Shown: one piece after another, positions 44,651 through 55,064 of the stretch | Position numbering within the stretch: the first letter of the stretch is position 1 | How the letters are laid out: each line of letters opens with the position of its first letter | NCBI RefSeq assembly: GCF_024055605.1 | Contig: NZ_JAMXLX010000001.1 | Location: 1,116,001 to 1,180,000, forward strand | Direction of reading: 5' to 3' | DNA: 64,000 nucleotides | Source of the DNA: Ciceribacter sichuanensis | GTDB lineage: Bacteria > Pseudomonadota > Alphaproteobacteria > Rhizobiales > Rhizobiaceae | Notes under the pieces: generated by a model | What the model was told of the DNA's origin: nothing | Database searches by the model: none | Seen by the model: only the letters and a program-made list of their open reading frames with translations | Program-made: the position numbers and the translations under genes

Positions 44651-45076
44651 TCAGAGTGCGGCCTTGATTTTCTCCGCATTGGCTTTCAGTACTTCGATGT
44701 CTTCCATCTTGCCGGAATGCGGCTTGAGCGGCACGCCCTCGTGGCGCGGAATGACATGGAAGTGCAGGTGATAGACGGTCTGTCCGGCTGCCGGTTCGTT
44801 GAACTGGGCGACGAACACGCCATCGGCTTCAAAAGCTTCCTTGGCCGCGACCGCGAGTTTCTGCACGACCGGTATCAGTTTGGCGAGCACGGCCGGATCG
44901 GCATCAAGGAGGTTGCGCGAGCCGACCTTGGGAATGACCAGCAGATGGCCGGTCGCCTGTGGCATTACATCCATGAAGGCGAGGGTATCGTCGTCCTCGT
45001 AGAGCTTCACGGAGGGGATCTCGCCTTTCAGGATCTTGGCGAAGATGTTGTTCTGATCATAGGCCGGGCTGGTCAT
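44651..45076 (-). CDS. HIT family nucleotide-binding protein
   Basis: A 141-residue HINT-type protein with the histidine triad HLHFHV (H103, H105, H107) and NIFAKILKGEIPS at the start. HINT proteins hydrolyse adenosine phosphoramidates and AMP-linked conjugates. The substrate here is unknown. It is the last gene of a minus-strand run after the GNAT gene (69-nt gap). Confidence 0.93.
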   Translation of the reverse strand: MTSPAYDQNNIFAKILKGEIPSVKLYEDDDTLAFMDVMPQATGHLLVIPKVGSRNLLDADPAVLAKLIPVVQKLAVAAKEAFEADGVFVAQFNEPAAGQTVYHLHFHVIPRHEGVPLKPHSGKMEDIEVLKANAEKIKAAL

Positions 45077-45145
45077 GGGTATCTCCTCATTGTCGGCGCC
45101 ACTTAATGCGATCCGTTGTCCGGGATCAAGAATGGCTTTGGTCGA

Positions 45146-46336
<1,191 letters not shown>

Positions 46337-46346
46337 GTGTCTCCCG

Positions 46347-47081
46347 TCAGGCGGTTGCGACCGGCGTCTCGCGCGGATCGAAACCCTCGAAGGTCATCTG
46401 GTCCGCATACTTATAGGTATGCTCACGCATGATTTCATCCCTGACCGTCCATGTGATGACCGGAATACCTTTTTCCCTGAGGGCTGTGACGAAGCTGTTC
46501 GGCAGATGGGGTGCGCAGTAGGAGACGAAATCCAGTCCGAGCTGCATGGCTTCGTCGTGGACGAAGAACTGTTCCGGATCCGCGCCTTCGGCCGTCAGCC
46601 CGACCGGGTAGGGGCATTCGAGGGACTTGAGGTCCTTCAGCAGCCAGTGGTCGAAGCTCATCAGCGCGACCTTGCCTTCATAGCCTTCCAGTACGTCGAG
46701 CACGGCTTCGGCGAGGCCGTCATCCTCTTCGGCGCTGATGCCCTTGAGTTCTATGACCAGCGGCACGCGTCCCTTGACGAGGGTGAGCATCTGCCTGAGC
46801 GTCGGAATGCGGTCGGCGGTGCCGCCGATCGAAAGCATGCCCAGTTCGCCTGCGGTGCGTTCTCGCACCTCACCCTTCAGGCCGCAGAGGCGCTGCAGGT
46901 CGTGATCGTGAAAGACCATCGGCACGCTGTCGGACGAAAGCTGGATGTCGCATTCGATGGCGAAGCCGGCATCAACCGCCCGAGAAAAGGCCGAAAGCGT
47001 ATTCTCCCAAACCTGCTTGTTCATGTCGTGATAGCCGCGATGGGCGACCGGACGTTCCTTGATCCAGTCTGCGGACGTCAC
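46347..47081 (-). CDS. Glycerophosphodiester phosphodiesterase
   Basis: A 244-residue TIM-barrel enzyme (UgpQ-like) that hydrolyses glycerophosphodiesters to glycerol-3-phosphate and an alcohol. The catalytic HRG (H14-R15-G16), ECDIQLSSDS (E and D metal ligands, near 39), and HDHDLQR (near 54) are intact. No signal peptide is seen, so it is cytosolic. Its start overlaps the stop of the RidA gene by 4 nt. An operon of RidA, GDPD, GNAT and HIT is likely. Confidence 0.92.
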   Translation of the reverse strand: MTSADWIKERPVAHRGYHDMNKQVWENTLSAFSRAVDAGFAIECDIQLSSDSVPMVFHDHDLQRLCGLKGEVRERTAGELGMLSIGGTADRIPTLRQMLTLVKGRVPLVIELKGISAEEDDGLAEAVLDVLEGYEGKVALMSFDHWLLKDLKSLECPYPVGLTAEGADPEQFFVHDEAMQLGLDFVSYCAPHLPNSFVTALREKGIPVITWTVRDEIMREHTYKYADQMTFEGFDPRETPVATA

Positions 47082-47548
47082 GCCTTGATCTCCAGGATCG
47101 CATCGATCTCGACGGCGGCGTTGAGTGGCAGCGCCGCCATCCCGACGGCGGCGCGGGCATGCTTGCCGGCCTCGCCGAGAACGTTGGCGATCAGGTTGGA
47201 GGCGCCGTTGATGACGAGGTGCTGCTCGACGAAGCCGAAAGCCGACGCAACGAAACCGTTGAGCTTGATGACACGTACGATCCGGGAAAGATCGCCGCCA
47301 AGGGCGGACTTGGCCTGGGCCAGGATGTTGATGGCGCAGAGTTCGGCAGCCCGCTGCGCATCGGCAAGCGCGACATCGGAGCCGACGAGGCCGGTGACCG
47401 CCACTTTTCCGCCTTCAATCGGCAGCTGGCCGGAAAGATAAAGAAGGTTGCCGCTGATGACGTAGGGTACATAATTGGCTGCGGGGGCGGCTGCTTCCGG
47501 CAGCTGAATGCCCATGGCTGCCAGGCGACCGTCGATGCTATCGGACAT
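47078..47548 (-). CDS. RidA family protein
   Basis: A 156-residue protein of the YjgF/RidA superfamily (GNLLYLSGQLPIEGGKV, HARAAVGMAALPLNAAVEIDAI). Members of the archetypal RidA subgroup deaminate reactive enamine/imine intermediates; this longer form falls in the RutC/YabJ-like clusters with less certain activity. The conserved Arg is present in the HARAAVGM stretch. It overlaps the GDPD gene by 4 nt. The start is the ATG at 47546-47548. Confidence 0.88.
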   Translation of the reverse strand: MSDSIDGRLAAMGIQLPEAAAPAANYVPYVISGNLLYLSGQLPIEGGKVAVTGLVGSDVALADAQRAAELCAINILAQAKSALGGDLSRIVRVIKLNGFVASAFGFVEQHLVINGASNLIANVLGEAGKHARAAVGMAALPLNAAVEIDAILEIKA

Positions 47549-47666
47549 GTGTGTTTCCCGGATCTGTTGGTAAGTTGAAAAAGAATCCTGTGGTGACCAA
47601 AGCAGGTCTCGCTTTTGCCGGATCTGTTCTTATAACATCGCGAAAGAGTCCAACAGGAGGATATCG

Positions 47667-48497
47667 ATGTTTCGTTCGTCATTTGCCGTTGTGCTGGTTG
47701 CCTTCGGAGCGCTCAGCATGACGGGTGTATCGGCGAATGCTGCGGTCGCGGGTGGCCTGGTGCCGCACCGCGCAGTCTACGATATCGAGTTGAAGCAGGC
47801 GTCCGACCGCTCCGGCATCGAGGGCATGCGCGGCCGCATGGTCTATGAGTTCAGCGGTTCGGAATGCGCCGGCTACACGACGAATTTCCGCTTTGTCACC
47901 CGGATCGATACCGGCGAACAGGTTCGCGTCACCGATCAGCAGAGCTTCACCTTCGAGGATCTCGCCAAGGGCAAGTTCCGCTTCGAGACTAAGTCCTTCA
48001 CCGATGACCAGCTCGACAAGGATGTGAGCGGCGCGGCCGCCGACGAGAACGGCAAGGTGAAGATCGAGCTTTCGGAACCCGCCAAGCGTGCGGTTGAGCT
48101 GGCGGACAGCCGGTTCCCGGCCGAGCACATGCTCGAAGTCATCGATAATGCCCGCAAGGGCCGAACCTTCTTCGAGGCGCGCATATTCGATGGCTCGGAG
48201 GACGGCGATAAAAGCTACCTGACCACCACGATCGTCGGCCCTGAGCGCAAGCCTGTCACGACCGAATCGAAAGACAAAGCGTCCGAGGCTTTGGCCGGCA
48301 GCGCCTATTGGCCTGTGTCCATCGCCTATTACGACGAAAAGGCCGTTGGTGACGTTCTGCCGATCTATACCCAGTCCTTCAAGCTCTATGAAAACGGCAT
48401 CACCCAGGATCTGACGCTTGACTACGGCGATTTCATCCTCAGCGGCAAGCTGACCAATCTCGAGGTCTTGGGTTCGGGAGACTGTAAGCCTCGCTGA
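47667..48497 (+). CDS. eipB: EipB (DUF1849), periplasmic envelope-integrity protein
   Basis: A 276-residue exported protein with a signal peptide of about 26 residues (cut near ANAAVA). The mature protein shows HRAVYDIELKQAS, DIYxG-type strands and two cysteines, C67 and C273, at positions that match the disulfide in Brucella abortus EipB (Cys69-Cys278). In Brucella EipB protects the cell envelope and is needed for virulence. The start is the ATG at 47667. It is divergent from the RidA operon and upstream of rpsB. Confidence 0.9.
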   Translation: MFRSSFAVVLVAFGALSMTGVSANAAVAGGLVPHRAVYDIELKQASDRSGIEGMRGRMVYEFSGSECAGYTTNFRFVTRIDTGEQVRVTDQQSFTFEDLAKGKFRFETKSFTDDQLDKDVSGAAADENGKVKIELSEPAKRAVELADSRFPAEHMLEVIDNARKGRTFFEARIFDGSEDGDKSYLTTTIVGPERKPVTTESKDKASEALAGSAYWPVSIAYYDEKAVGDVLPIYTQSFKLYENGITQDLTLDYGDFILSGKLTNLEVLGSGDCKPR

Positions 48498-48543
48498 GAT
48501 TGCGGCAAGAGGAGGTATTCCCTCGATTTTGTCACGCAATACT

Positions 48544-48571
48544 CTTGATTTCCAAGGACAAGCCCTATAAG
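48544..48571 (+). promoter_or_regulatory. Putative rpsB promoter
   Basis: CTTGAT (48544-48549) and TATAAG (48566-48571) are spaced 16 bp apart, about 125 nt before the rpsB start. The long GC-rich leader may fold; no known leader element was recognised. Confidence 0.35.
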
Positions 48572-48695
48572 GGCAGCACCATTCCACACGCGAAGCTTGG
48601 GATCGACCGGGAGAAATCCGGCCGTTTCCGCCGGTGGCGCCGAAAAAGGGCGCTGTTTGCTTTGCGGGGGTTAAACCGGAAAAGGAGTAAAAGGC

Positions 48696-49463
48696 ATGGC
48701 ATTGCCCGATTTTAGCATGCGTCAGCTTCTGGAAGCTGGCGTTCACTTCGGTCACCAGACGCATCGCTGGAACCCGAAGATGAAGCCGTACATCTTCGGC
48801 GATCGTAACAACATCCACATCATCGACCTGGCTCAGACCGTTCCGATGCTGTCGCGCGCCCTTCAGGTCGTGTCCGACACCGTCGCCCGTGGCGGGCGCG
48901 TCCTGTTTGTTGGCACCAAGCGTCAGGCTTCCGAGCTGATTGCCGACTCGGCCAAGCGTTCGGCCCAGTACTACGTCAACTCCCGCTGGCTCGGCGGCAT
49001 GATGACCAACTGGAAGACCATTTCGAACTCGATCCAGCGCCTGCGCAAGCTCGACGAGATCCTGGCTTCGGAACAGTCCGGCTACAACAAGAAAGAGCGC
49101 CTGAACCTTGAGCGCGAGCGCGAAAAGCTCGACAAGGCCCTCGGTGGTATCAAGGACATGGGCGGCACGCCGGACCTGATGTTCATCATCGACACCAACA
49201 AGGAAAAGATCGCGATCGACGAAGCCAAGCGCCTCGGCATCCCGGTCGTTGCGATCATCGACTCGAACTGCGATCCGGACCTGATCGACTACCCGATCCC
49301 GGGTAACGACGACGCTTCGCGCGCGATCTCGCTGTATTGCGACCTGATCGCCCGCGCTGCCATCGACGGCATCGCTCGTCAGCAGGGTGCTGCTGGCCGC
49401 GACATCGGCGCTTCCGCCGACGTTCCGGTCGAGCCTGCTCTCGAAGGCGAAGCCGGCGCCTGA
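48696..49463 (+). CDS. rpsB: 30S ribosomal protein S2
   Basis: A 255-residue ribosomal protein with [23 protein letters not shown] at the start (cited as family signature), [13 protein letters not shown], and the P-loop-like [26 protein letters not shown]2 binds near the platform of the small subunit. The ATG at 48696 has AAGGAG 9 nt upstream. It is followed by a terminator and then by tsf, as in most bacteria. Confidence 0.97.
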   Translation: MALPDFSMRQLLEAGVHFGHQTHRWNPKMKPYIFGDRNNIHIIDLAQTVPMLSRALQVVSDTVARGGRVLFVGTKRQASELIADSAKRSAQYYVNSRWLGGMMTNWKTISNSIQRLRKLDEILASEQSGYNKKERLNLEREREKLDKALGGIKDMGGTPDLMFIIDTNKEKIAIDEAKRLGIPVVAIIDSNCDPDLIDYPIPGNDDASRAISLYCDLIARAAIDGIARQQGAAGRDIGASADVPVEPALEGEAGA

Positions 49464-49470
49464 TTCCAAA

Positions 49471-49489
49471 TGGCGGGTTCGCCCGCCAT
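49471..49489 (+). other. Hairpin just after rpsB
   Basis: TGGCGGG / CCCGCCA with a TTCG-like loop begins 8 nt past the rpsB stop. It lacks a T-run and may protect the rpsB mRNA end. Confidence 0.4.
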
Positions 49490-49506
49490 CGCAGTATCGT
49501 TGCAAT

Positions 49507-49550
49507 CGGCCGCCACTCAGCCAATCGGGTTGGCGGCCGGTTTCGTTTTT
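49507..49550 (+). terminator. Terminator / attenuator between rpsB and tsf
   Basis: CGGCCGCCA / TGGCGGCCG, 9-bp stem, 15-nt loop, then GTTTCGTTTTT. Confidence 0.75.
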
Positions 49551-49710
49551 AAAGGCCGGCCCGGCCGTGGGTGCAATCCCTGAGCCGTGGCGAATTCGAC
49601 GTGATGGTTCGGCTTCATCACGATGTCACACTTCCGGGTACAACTCGTGCCCAAAACAGGCGCCGATGGCATTTTCGCACGGCGTCGCGTGAAACGATAA
49701 GAGGCAAACA

Positions 49711-50637
49711 ATGGCTGAAATCACTGCTGCACTGGTGAAGGAACTGCGCGAAAAGTCTGGCGCAGGCATGATGGATTGCAAGAAGGCTCTGACCGAGACC
49801 AACGGTGACATCGAAGCCGCAATCGACTGGCTGCGCGCCAAGGGTATCGCCAAGGCCGACAAGAAGTCGGGCCGCACCGCCGCTGAAGGTCTGATCGGCA
49901 TTGCCAGCGCCGGCCACAAGGCTGTCGCCATCGAACTCAACTCCGAAACCGACTTCGTTGCCCGCAACGATGCCTTCCAGGACCTCGTCCGCGGCATCGC
50001 AAGCGTTGCGCTGAACACCGACGGCTCCGTCGATGCGATATCGGCTGCAACCTACCCGGCAACCGGCAAGTCCGTTGCTGACACGGTTAAGGACGCGATC
50101 GCCACGATCGGCGAAAACATGACCCTGCGTCGCGCTGCCAAGCTCGAAGTCGAGCACGGCGTTGTTGCCACCTACGTCCACAACGCTGCCGGCGATGGTA
50201 TCGGCAAGCTCGGCGTTCTCGTCGCGTTGAAGTCTGTTGGTGACAAGGAAGTCCTGACCTCGATCGGCCGTCAGGTTGCCATGCACATTGCTGCAACCAA
50301 CCCGCTCGCCATCCGCGCTGAAGAAGTTGACGCAGCCGTAGCCGAACGCGAACGCAACGTCTTCATCGAGCAGTCCCGCGCTTCCGGCAAGCCGGACAAC
50401 ATCATCGAAAAGATGGTTGAAGGCCGCATGCGCAAGTTCTTCGAAGAAGTCGCGCTTCTGTCGCAGGCCTTCGTCATCAACCCGGACATCACCGTCGGCC
50501 AGGCTGTCAAGGACGCTGAAAAGCTTGCTGGCGCCTCGATCGAGGTTGTCGGCATGGCCCGCCTGCTGCTTGGCGAAGGCGTCGAGAAGGAAGAGAGCGA
50601 CTTCGCTGCCGAAGTTGCCGCTGCTGCCAAGGGCTGA
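49711..50637 (+). CDS. tsf: Elongation factor Ts
   Basis: A 308-residue exchange factor that restores EF-Tu-GTP. The N-terminal UBA-like domain ([16 protein letters not shown]) is followed by the core [10 protein letters not shown]. Length is in the usual range for alphaproteobacteria. The start is the ATG at 49711 with AGAGG upstream. pyrH follows after a 100-nt gap with a hairpin. Confidence 0.97.
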   Translation: MAEITAALVKELREKSGAGMMDCKKALTETNGDIEAAIDWLRAKGIAKADKKSGRTAAEGLIGIASAGHKAVAIELNSETDFVARNDAFQDLVRGIASVALNTDGSVDAISAATYPATGKSVADTVKDAIATIGENMTLRRAAKLEVEHGVVATYVHNAAGDGIGKLGVLVALKSVGDKEVLTSIGRQVAMHIAATNPLAIRAEEVDAAVAERERNVFIEQSRASGKPDNIIEKMVEGRMRKFFEEVALLSQAFVINPDITVGQAVKDAEKLAGASIEVVGMARLLLGEGVEKEESDFAAEVAAAAKG

Positions 50638-50674
50638 TCGCTCATTGGTCGTGGACCATGTTAGGGAAAAAGTC

Positions 50675-50700
50675 GGGCATCGCGTGACAACGCGATGCCC
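50675..50700 (+). terminator. Hairpin between tsf and pyrH
   Basis: GGGCATCGCG / CGCGATGCCC, 10-bp perfect stem with a 6-nt loop; only TT follows. It is probably a partial terminator or a processing site. Confidence 0.5.
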
Positions 50701-50739
50701 TTCGTGTATCCGGCATCAGATCAATCCCTAGGAGCCAGC

Positions 50740-51462
50740 ATGTCTTCCAAGCCCATCTACAAGCGTGTTCTTCTGAAGGCCTCTGGAGAAGCCCTGATGG
50801 GCAGCCAGGGCTTCGGCATTGACGTTGCAGTAGCCGACCGTATCGCCTCCGACATCGCTCGGGCGCGTTCCATGGGTGTCGAGGTCGGCGTTGTCGTCGG
50901 CGGCGGCAATATTTTCCGCGGCGTCGCCGTTGCTTCCAAGGGTGGCGACCGTGTGACCGGCGACCACATGGGTATGCTGGGCACCGTCATCAACGCACTG
51001 GCGCTTGCGACATCGCTGCGCAAGCTGGACGTCGATACCGTCGTGCTCTCGGCGATTGCCATGCCGGAAATCTGCGAAAGTTTCTCCCAGCGCGGAGCGC
51101 TGCACCATCTGTCCCAGGGCAGGGTGGTGATCTTCGCCGGCGGTACCGGCAATCCGTTCTTCACCACGGATTCGGCCGCAGCACTGCGCGCTGCCGAAAT
51201 CGGCGCCGAAGCGATCTTCAAGGGCACCCAGGTGGACGGCATCTATTCCGCCGACCCCAAGAAGGATCCTACAGCGACCCGTTTCGACAAGCTCACGCAC
51301 AGCGAGGTTCTGGATAAGGGGCTTGCCGTCATGGATGTGGCGGCGGTGGCCCTTGCGCGCGAAAACGCCATTCCGATCATCGTCTTCTCGATCCACGAGG
51401 CAGGCGGCTTCTGCGATATCCTCTCGGGCGCCGGTCTCATGACCATCGTTACCGATCATTGA
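50740..51462 (+). CDS. pyrH: UMP kinase
   Basis: A 240-residue hexameric kinase of the amino-acid kinase fold that phosphorylates UMP. It shows YKRVLLKASGEALMG at the start, VVGGGNIFRG near 57, and FAGGTGNPFFTTDSAA near 140. The ATG at 50740 has TAGGAG 5 nt upstream; the frame extends to 50695 without a site. It is 50 nt upstream of frr. Confidence 0.97.
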   Translation: MSSKPIYKRVLLKASGEALMGSQGFGIDVAVADRIASDIARARSMGVEVGVVVGGGNIFRGVAVASKGGDRVTGDHMGMLGTVINALALATSLRKLDVDTVVLSAIAMPEICESFSQRGALHHLSQGRVVIFAGGTGNPFFTTDSAAALRAAEIGAEAIFKGTQVDGIYSADPKKDPTATRFDKLTHSEVLDKGLAVMDVAAVALARENAIPIIVFSIHEAGGFCDILSGAGLMTIVTDH

Positions 51463-51512
51463 CACGGCTTTCCTTCCCGGGAACGTCGAACGAAGAATAA
51501 AGGGAGTTCATC

Positions 51513-52073
51513 ATGAGCGAAGGCATTGATCTCAACGACATCAAGCGCCGCATGGACGGCGCCATCAACGCATTCAAGCACGATATCGCCTCGCTGCGCA
51601 CGGGGCGCGCGTCGGCCAACATTCTCGATCCGGTGACTGTGGAGGCTTACGGCTCGCGCGTGCCGCTGAACCAGGTGGCGAACGTCACAGTGCCGGAGCC
51701 GCGCATGCTCGGCATCTCGATCTGGGACAAGTCGATGGTCAACGCCGTCGACCGTGCAATTCGCGAAGCCAACCTCGGCCTGAACCCGATCATCGACGGT
51801 CAGAACCTGCGTATTCCTCTGCCGGAACTCAACGAGGAACGCCGCAAGTCGCTGGTCAAGGTTGCGCATGACTATGCCGAAAAGGCCAAGGTGGCGATTC
51901 GCCACGTTCGCCGTGATGGCATGGACGGCCTTAAAAAGGCCGAGAAGGACGGTGTGATTGGGCAGGACATCAGCCGCTCACAGTCCGAGAAGGTGCAAAA
52001 GATGACCGACGATACGATTTCCGAAGTCGACCGCTTGCTCGTCGACAAGGAAAAGGAAATCATGCAGGTTTGA
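51513..52073 (+). CDS. frr: Ribosome recycling factor
   Basis: A 186-residue protein that splits post-termination ribosomes with EF-G. The family motifs are all clear: [21 protein letters not shown] region (about 29-48), [16 protein letters not shown], and [16 protein letters not shown]. The ATG at 51513 has AGGGAG 7 nt upstream. uppS follows closely. Confidence 0.97.
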   Translation: MSEGIDLNDIKRRMDGAINAFKHDIASLRTGRASANILDPVTVEAYGSRVPLNQVANVTVPEPRMLGISIWDKSMVNAVDRAIREANLGLNPIIDGQNLRIPLPELNEERRKSLVKVAHDYAEKAKVAIRHVRRDGMDGLKKAEKDGVIGQDISRSQSEKVQKMTDDTISEVDRLLVDKEKEIMQV

Positions 52074-52117
52074 TGCGGTCCGCCGCCCTGTACGAGTTGT
52101 TCAAACCGGAACCGTCC

Positions 52118-52861
52118 ATGTCGAAAGCCGAAAACTGCCGCGCCCCGGAACATGTCGCCATCATCATGGATGGCAACGGTCGTTGGGCGAATGCACGGGG
52201 CCTGCCGCGCGCGGTTGGCCACCGCAAGGGTGTCGAATCGGTGCGTGAAATCGTGCGGGCCGCCGCGGACGCGGGAGTGGCTTATCTGACGCTGTTCGCC
52301 TTTTCGTCGGAGAACTGGCGCCGGCCGGAGGCCGAGGTCAACGATCTCTTCGGCCTCCTGAAGATGTTCATCCGGCGCGATCTGGCGGAACTTCATCGCG
52401 AGAATGTCCGCATTCGCATCATCGGTGATCGCGTCAACCTGCAGGGGGACATTCTGTCCCTGCTGCTGGAGGCGGAAGAGACCACCAAGGACAATACCGC
52501 CCTGACGCTGGTCATTGCCTTCAATTACGGGGCGAGGGACGAAATGGCGCGCGCCATGGCAACCATCGCCAGAGATATCGAGGAAGGCCGGCTCAAGGCC
52601 GCCGATGTGAACGGTGCACTGGTAGACAGCCGTCTCGATACCGCCGGCATCCCTGATCCGGACCTGATCATCCGCACCAGCGGCGAGGAGAGGCTCTCCA
52701 ACTTCCTGCTCTGGCAGGCCGCCTATTCGGAGCTGATGTTCGTACCGGAATACTGGCCGGACTTCAGTCGCGAGGTCTTCTTCGCCGCCCTGGAGCGTTA
52801 CGCCGCCCGTGACCGCCGTTTTGGCGGGGTTGCGGACAAGGCCGTGGCGCTGGGATCGTAG
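52118..52861 (+). CDS. uppS: Isoprenyl transferase (undecaprenyl diphosphate synthase)
   Basis: A 247-residue cis-prenyltransferase that makes the C55 lipid carrier for peptidoglycan and LPS. It has [10 protein letters not shown] with the catalytic D18, FSSENWRRP, and the [15 protein letters not shown] substrate region. I chose the ATG at 52118; an alternative ATG at 52073 overlaps the frr stop (TGATG) and would add 15 residues. It is in the frr-uppS-cdsA run. Confidence 0.95.
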   Translation: MSKAENCRAPEHVAIIMDGNGRWANARGLPRAVGHRKGVESVREIVRAAADAGVAYLTLFAFSSENWRRPEAEVNDLFGLLKMFIRRDLAELHRENVRIRIIGDRVNLQGDILSLLLEAEETTKDNTALTLVIAFNYGARDEMARAMATIARDIEEGRLKAADVNGALVDSRLDTAGIPDPDLIIRTSGEERLSNFLLWQAAYSELMFVPEYWPDFSREVFFAALERYAARDRRFGGVADKAVALGS

Positions 52862-52869
52862 CCGCGTTG

Positions 52870-53703
52870 ATGTCCCGGGAACTAACGCTCCGCATCTATT
52901 CGGCGATCGTTCTCGCCGCAATCGTTCTCACGGCCACCTGGCTGGGAGGTTTTGCCTTCCGTCTGCTTTCCGTGCTGATAGGCCTTCTGGTCTATTACGA
53001 ATGGTCCAGAATGACGCAGCTCGGCGAAAGCAACATGCGAGGCCACGCTTTCGGCTGGTTTTCGGTTGCAGCCGTTGGCGCCAATATGCTTTTCGGCTCC
53101 CCGGACATGACCGTGCCGCTCTTTGCAGGTCTGGTCGTAACCGCCGTCCTGCCGTCGATTGCGGGTAACTGGCGGTGGTGGCAGGCCGGCGGCATCTTCT
53201 ATTCCGGGCTCAGCGCCATTTCCCTTGCTGCGATCCGCGGCGAGGATTCGGTTGGCTTCGCCGCCATGCTCTTCGTCTTCGCGGTTGTGTGGGCGACGGA
53301 TATCCTGGCCTATTTCGTCGGGCGGGCGATCGGCGGACCGAAGCTTGCGCCGAAAATCTCTCCCGGCAAGACCTGGTCCGGAGCGATCGGCGGTACGATC
53401 GCCGGCGTATTGGCCGGGACGGCGCTGGCGCTTGCCTACTTCCAGTCGGTTGGCCTCTGGATCCCCGTCATCGCTCTTTTGCTCTCGGTCTCGGGCCAGA
53501 TCGGCGATCTTTTCGAATCGTTTATCAAGCGCCGTTTCGGCGTGAAGGATTCGAGCCACCTCATTCCGGGGCATGGTGGTGTCATGGATCGGGTGGACGG
53601 ACTTGTTTTTGCCTGTTTTGCAGCCTTCTTTCTTGCTGTAGGGTTCTCTGCAATTGGCAAGGGGGCGGTGACATCGCTCGGGGCGTTCCTGTTCGGTCTT
53701 TGA
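52870..53703 (+). CDS. cdsA: Phosphatidate cytidylyltransferase
   Basis: A 277-residue polytopic membrane enzyme that makes CDP-diacylglycerol. The cytidylyltransferase signature is intact: WATDILAYFVGRAIGGPKL, then KISPGKTWSGAIGG, and HLIPGHGGVMDRVDG near the C-terminus. It begins 8 nt after uppS and precedes the RseP-type protease directly. dxr, often between these two genes in other groups, is missing. Confidence 0.95.
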   Translation: MSRELTLRIYSAIVLAAIVLTATWLGGFAFRLLSVLIGLLVYYEWSRMTQLGESNMRGHAFGWFSVAAVGANMLFGSPDMTVPLFAGLVVTAVLPSIAGNWRWWQAGGIFYSGLSAISLAAIRGEDSVGFAAMLFVFAVVWATDILAYFVGRAIGGPKLAPKISPGKTWSGAIGGTIAGVLAGTALALAYFQSVGLWIPVIALLLSVSGQIGDLFESFIKRRFGVKDSSHLIPGHGGVMDRVDGLVFACFAAFFLAVGFSAIGKGAVTSLGAFLFGL

Positions 53704-53734
53704 CAGGGGCCGGGAACGCCGTAAACGGAATGGG

Positions 53735-54871
53735 ATGATGGAACATATTACCGCGTTTTTCGGCTTTCTCGTCGGCTACATCCTGCCTTACGTGATTGTC
53801 CTTTCCCTGCTCGTTTTCGTGCATGAGTTCGGCCATTATCTTGCCGGACGCCTTTCCGGCATTCGCGTGCTCGCCTTTTCGGTTGGCTTTGGACCAGAAT
53901 TGGTCGGTTTTACCGATGGACACGGAACCCGTTGGAAAATCTCGGCTATTCCCCTTGGAGGTTATGTTCGGTTCTTCGGCGATGCCGATGCGGCAAGCCG
54001 GCCGGATGGTAAGGAACTGGAAGAACTGACGGCCGAGGAAAAGGCGCAGACGCTTGCAGGCGCCAAGCTGTGGAAAAGAGCCGTCACGGTTGCTGCCGGC
54101 CCGATTGCGAATTTCGTCCTGGCAATCGCTATCTTCGCCGTTCTATTCGGCACGATGGGCAAACCCGTCGCCGATCCTGTCGTCGCCGAGGTCAAGGCCG
54201 ACAGCGCTGCCGCCGAGGCAGGCGTTCAGCCGGGCGATGTTCTCATGGCGCTGGACGGCGAAGCGGTAGAAACCTTTGATGACGTGGTCCGCTATATCAG
54301 CATGCGACCAGAAATCCCTGTTGTCGTGACTGTCCGTCGCAACGGAAGCGAACTCGGCCTTAACATGACGCCGCGTCGGGTGGAAACCTCCGATCGCTTC
54401 GGCAATAAGATGGAAGTCGGCCAGATCGGCATCGTCACCAACCAGCAGTCCGGAAATTTCCGCATCGTTGAGTTGACGCCGCTGCAGGCCGTGGGCGAGG
54501 GCGCCCGCCAGACGTGGCATATCGTCACCGGCACCGTGGACTACCTCTCGAATCTCATCGCCGGCCGAATGAACGCCGATCAGCTTGGAGGCCCGGTGAG
54601 GGTCGTTCAGGCATCCGGCCAGATGGCGACGCTCGGCATCGTTGCGCTCGTCAATCTGGCGGCCGTTCTGTCCGTTTCCCTTGGACTTCTGAACTTGATG
54701 CCAATTCCGGTCCTTGACGGCGGCCATCTCCTCCTCTACGCGCTTGAAGCGTTGCGTGGGAAACCGGTAGGTCCCGGTGCACAGGAGATCGCCTTCCGCA
54801 TTGGACTGGCGATGATCGTGTCACTGATGGTCTTTGCAACCTGGAACGACATCAGCAGGCTGATTGGCTGA
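53735..54871 (+). CDS. rseP: RseP/MmpA-type RIP site-2 zinc metalloprotease
   Basis: A 378-residue inner-membrane protease. Zinc motif HEFGH is at residues 30-34, the PDZ domain at about 130-215 (AEAGVQPGDVLMALDGE), and NLMPIPVLDGGH near 325 gives the third ligand. It cleaves membrane-embedded substrates such as anti-sigma factors. The start is the ATG at 53735, with a second ATG next to it. bamA follows after a 193-nt gap. Confidence 0.94.
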   Translation: MMEHITAFFGFLVGYILPYVIVLSLLVFVHEFGHYLAGRLSGIRVLAFSVGFGPELVGFTDGHGTRWKISAIPLGGYVRFFGDADAASRPDGKELEELTAEEKAQTLAGAKLWKRAVTVAAGPIANFVLAIAIFAVLFGTMGKPVADPVVAEVKADSAAAEAGVQPGDVLMALDGEAVETFDDVVRYISMRPEIPVVVTVRRNGSELGLNMTPRRVETSDRFGNKMEVGQIGIVTNQQSGNFRIVELTPLQAVGEGARQTWHIVTGTVDYLSNLIAGRMNADQLGGPVRVVQASGQMATLGIVALVNLAAVLSVSLGLLNLMPIPVLDGGHLLLYALEALRGKPVGPGAQEIAFRIGLAMIVSLMVFATWNDISRLIG

Positions 54872-55064
54872 GGGGCGTCCTGCCAATTTTGTAGGGATTT
54901 GTTTACGATGTTTCAAACTGATAGTGGCGATTGGGCCACGCATGTAAACGAAGTAAATAGAAATTAACGTCCGCCCTTGCTTGTAGGGTAAAACCCGGTA
55001 AAACCACACACGGGCCGGAGTCGGGGTACGGCTTCGGGACAATGGAAGAAGGTTGAGAATACAC

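Noticed and set aside
48500..48715. 71-codon frame in the rpsB leader
   Set aside because: It runs into the rpsB start, is extremely basic and has no ribosome site; it is better read as untranslated leader.
47679..49505. 608-codon open frame on the minus strand across eipB and rpsB
   Set aside because: It spans two well-supported genes and their intergenic region on the other strand, with no domain content.
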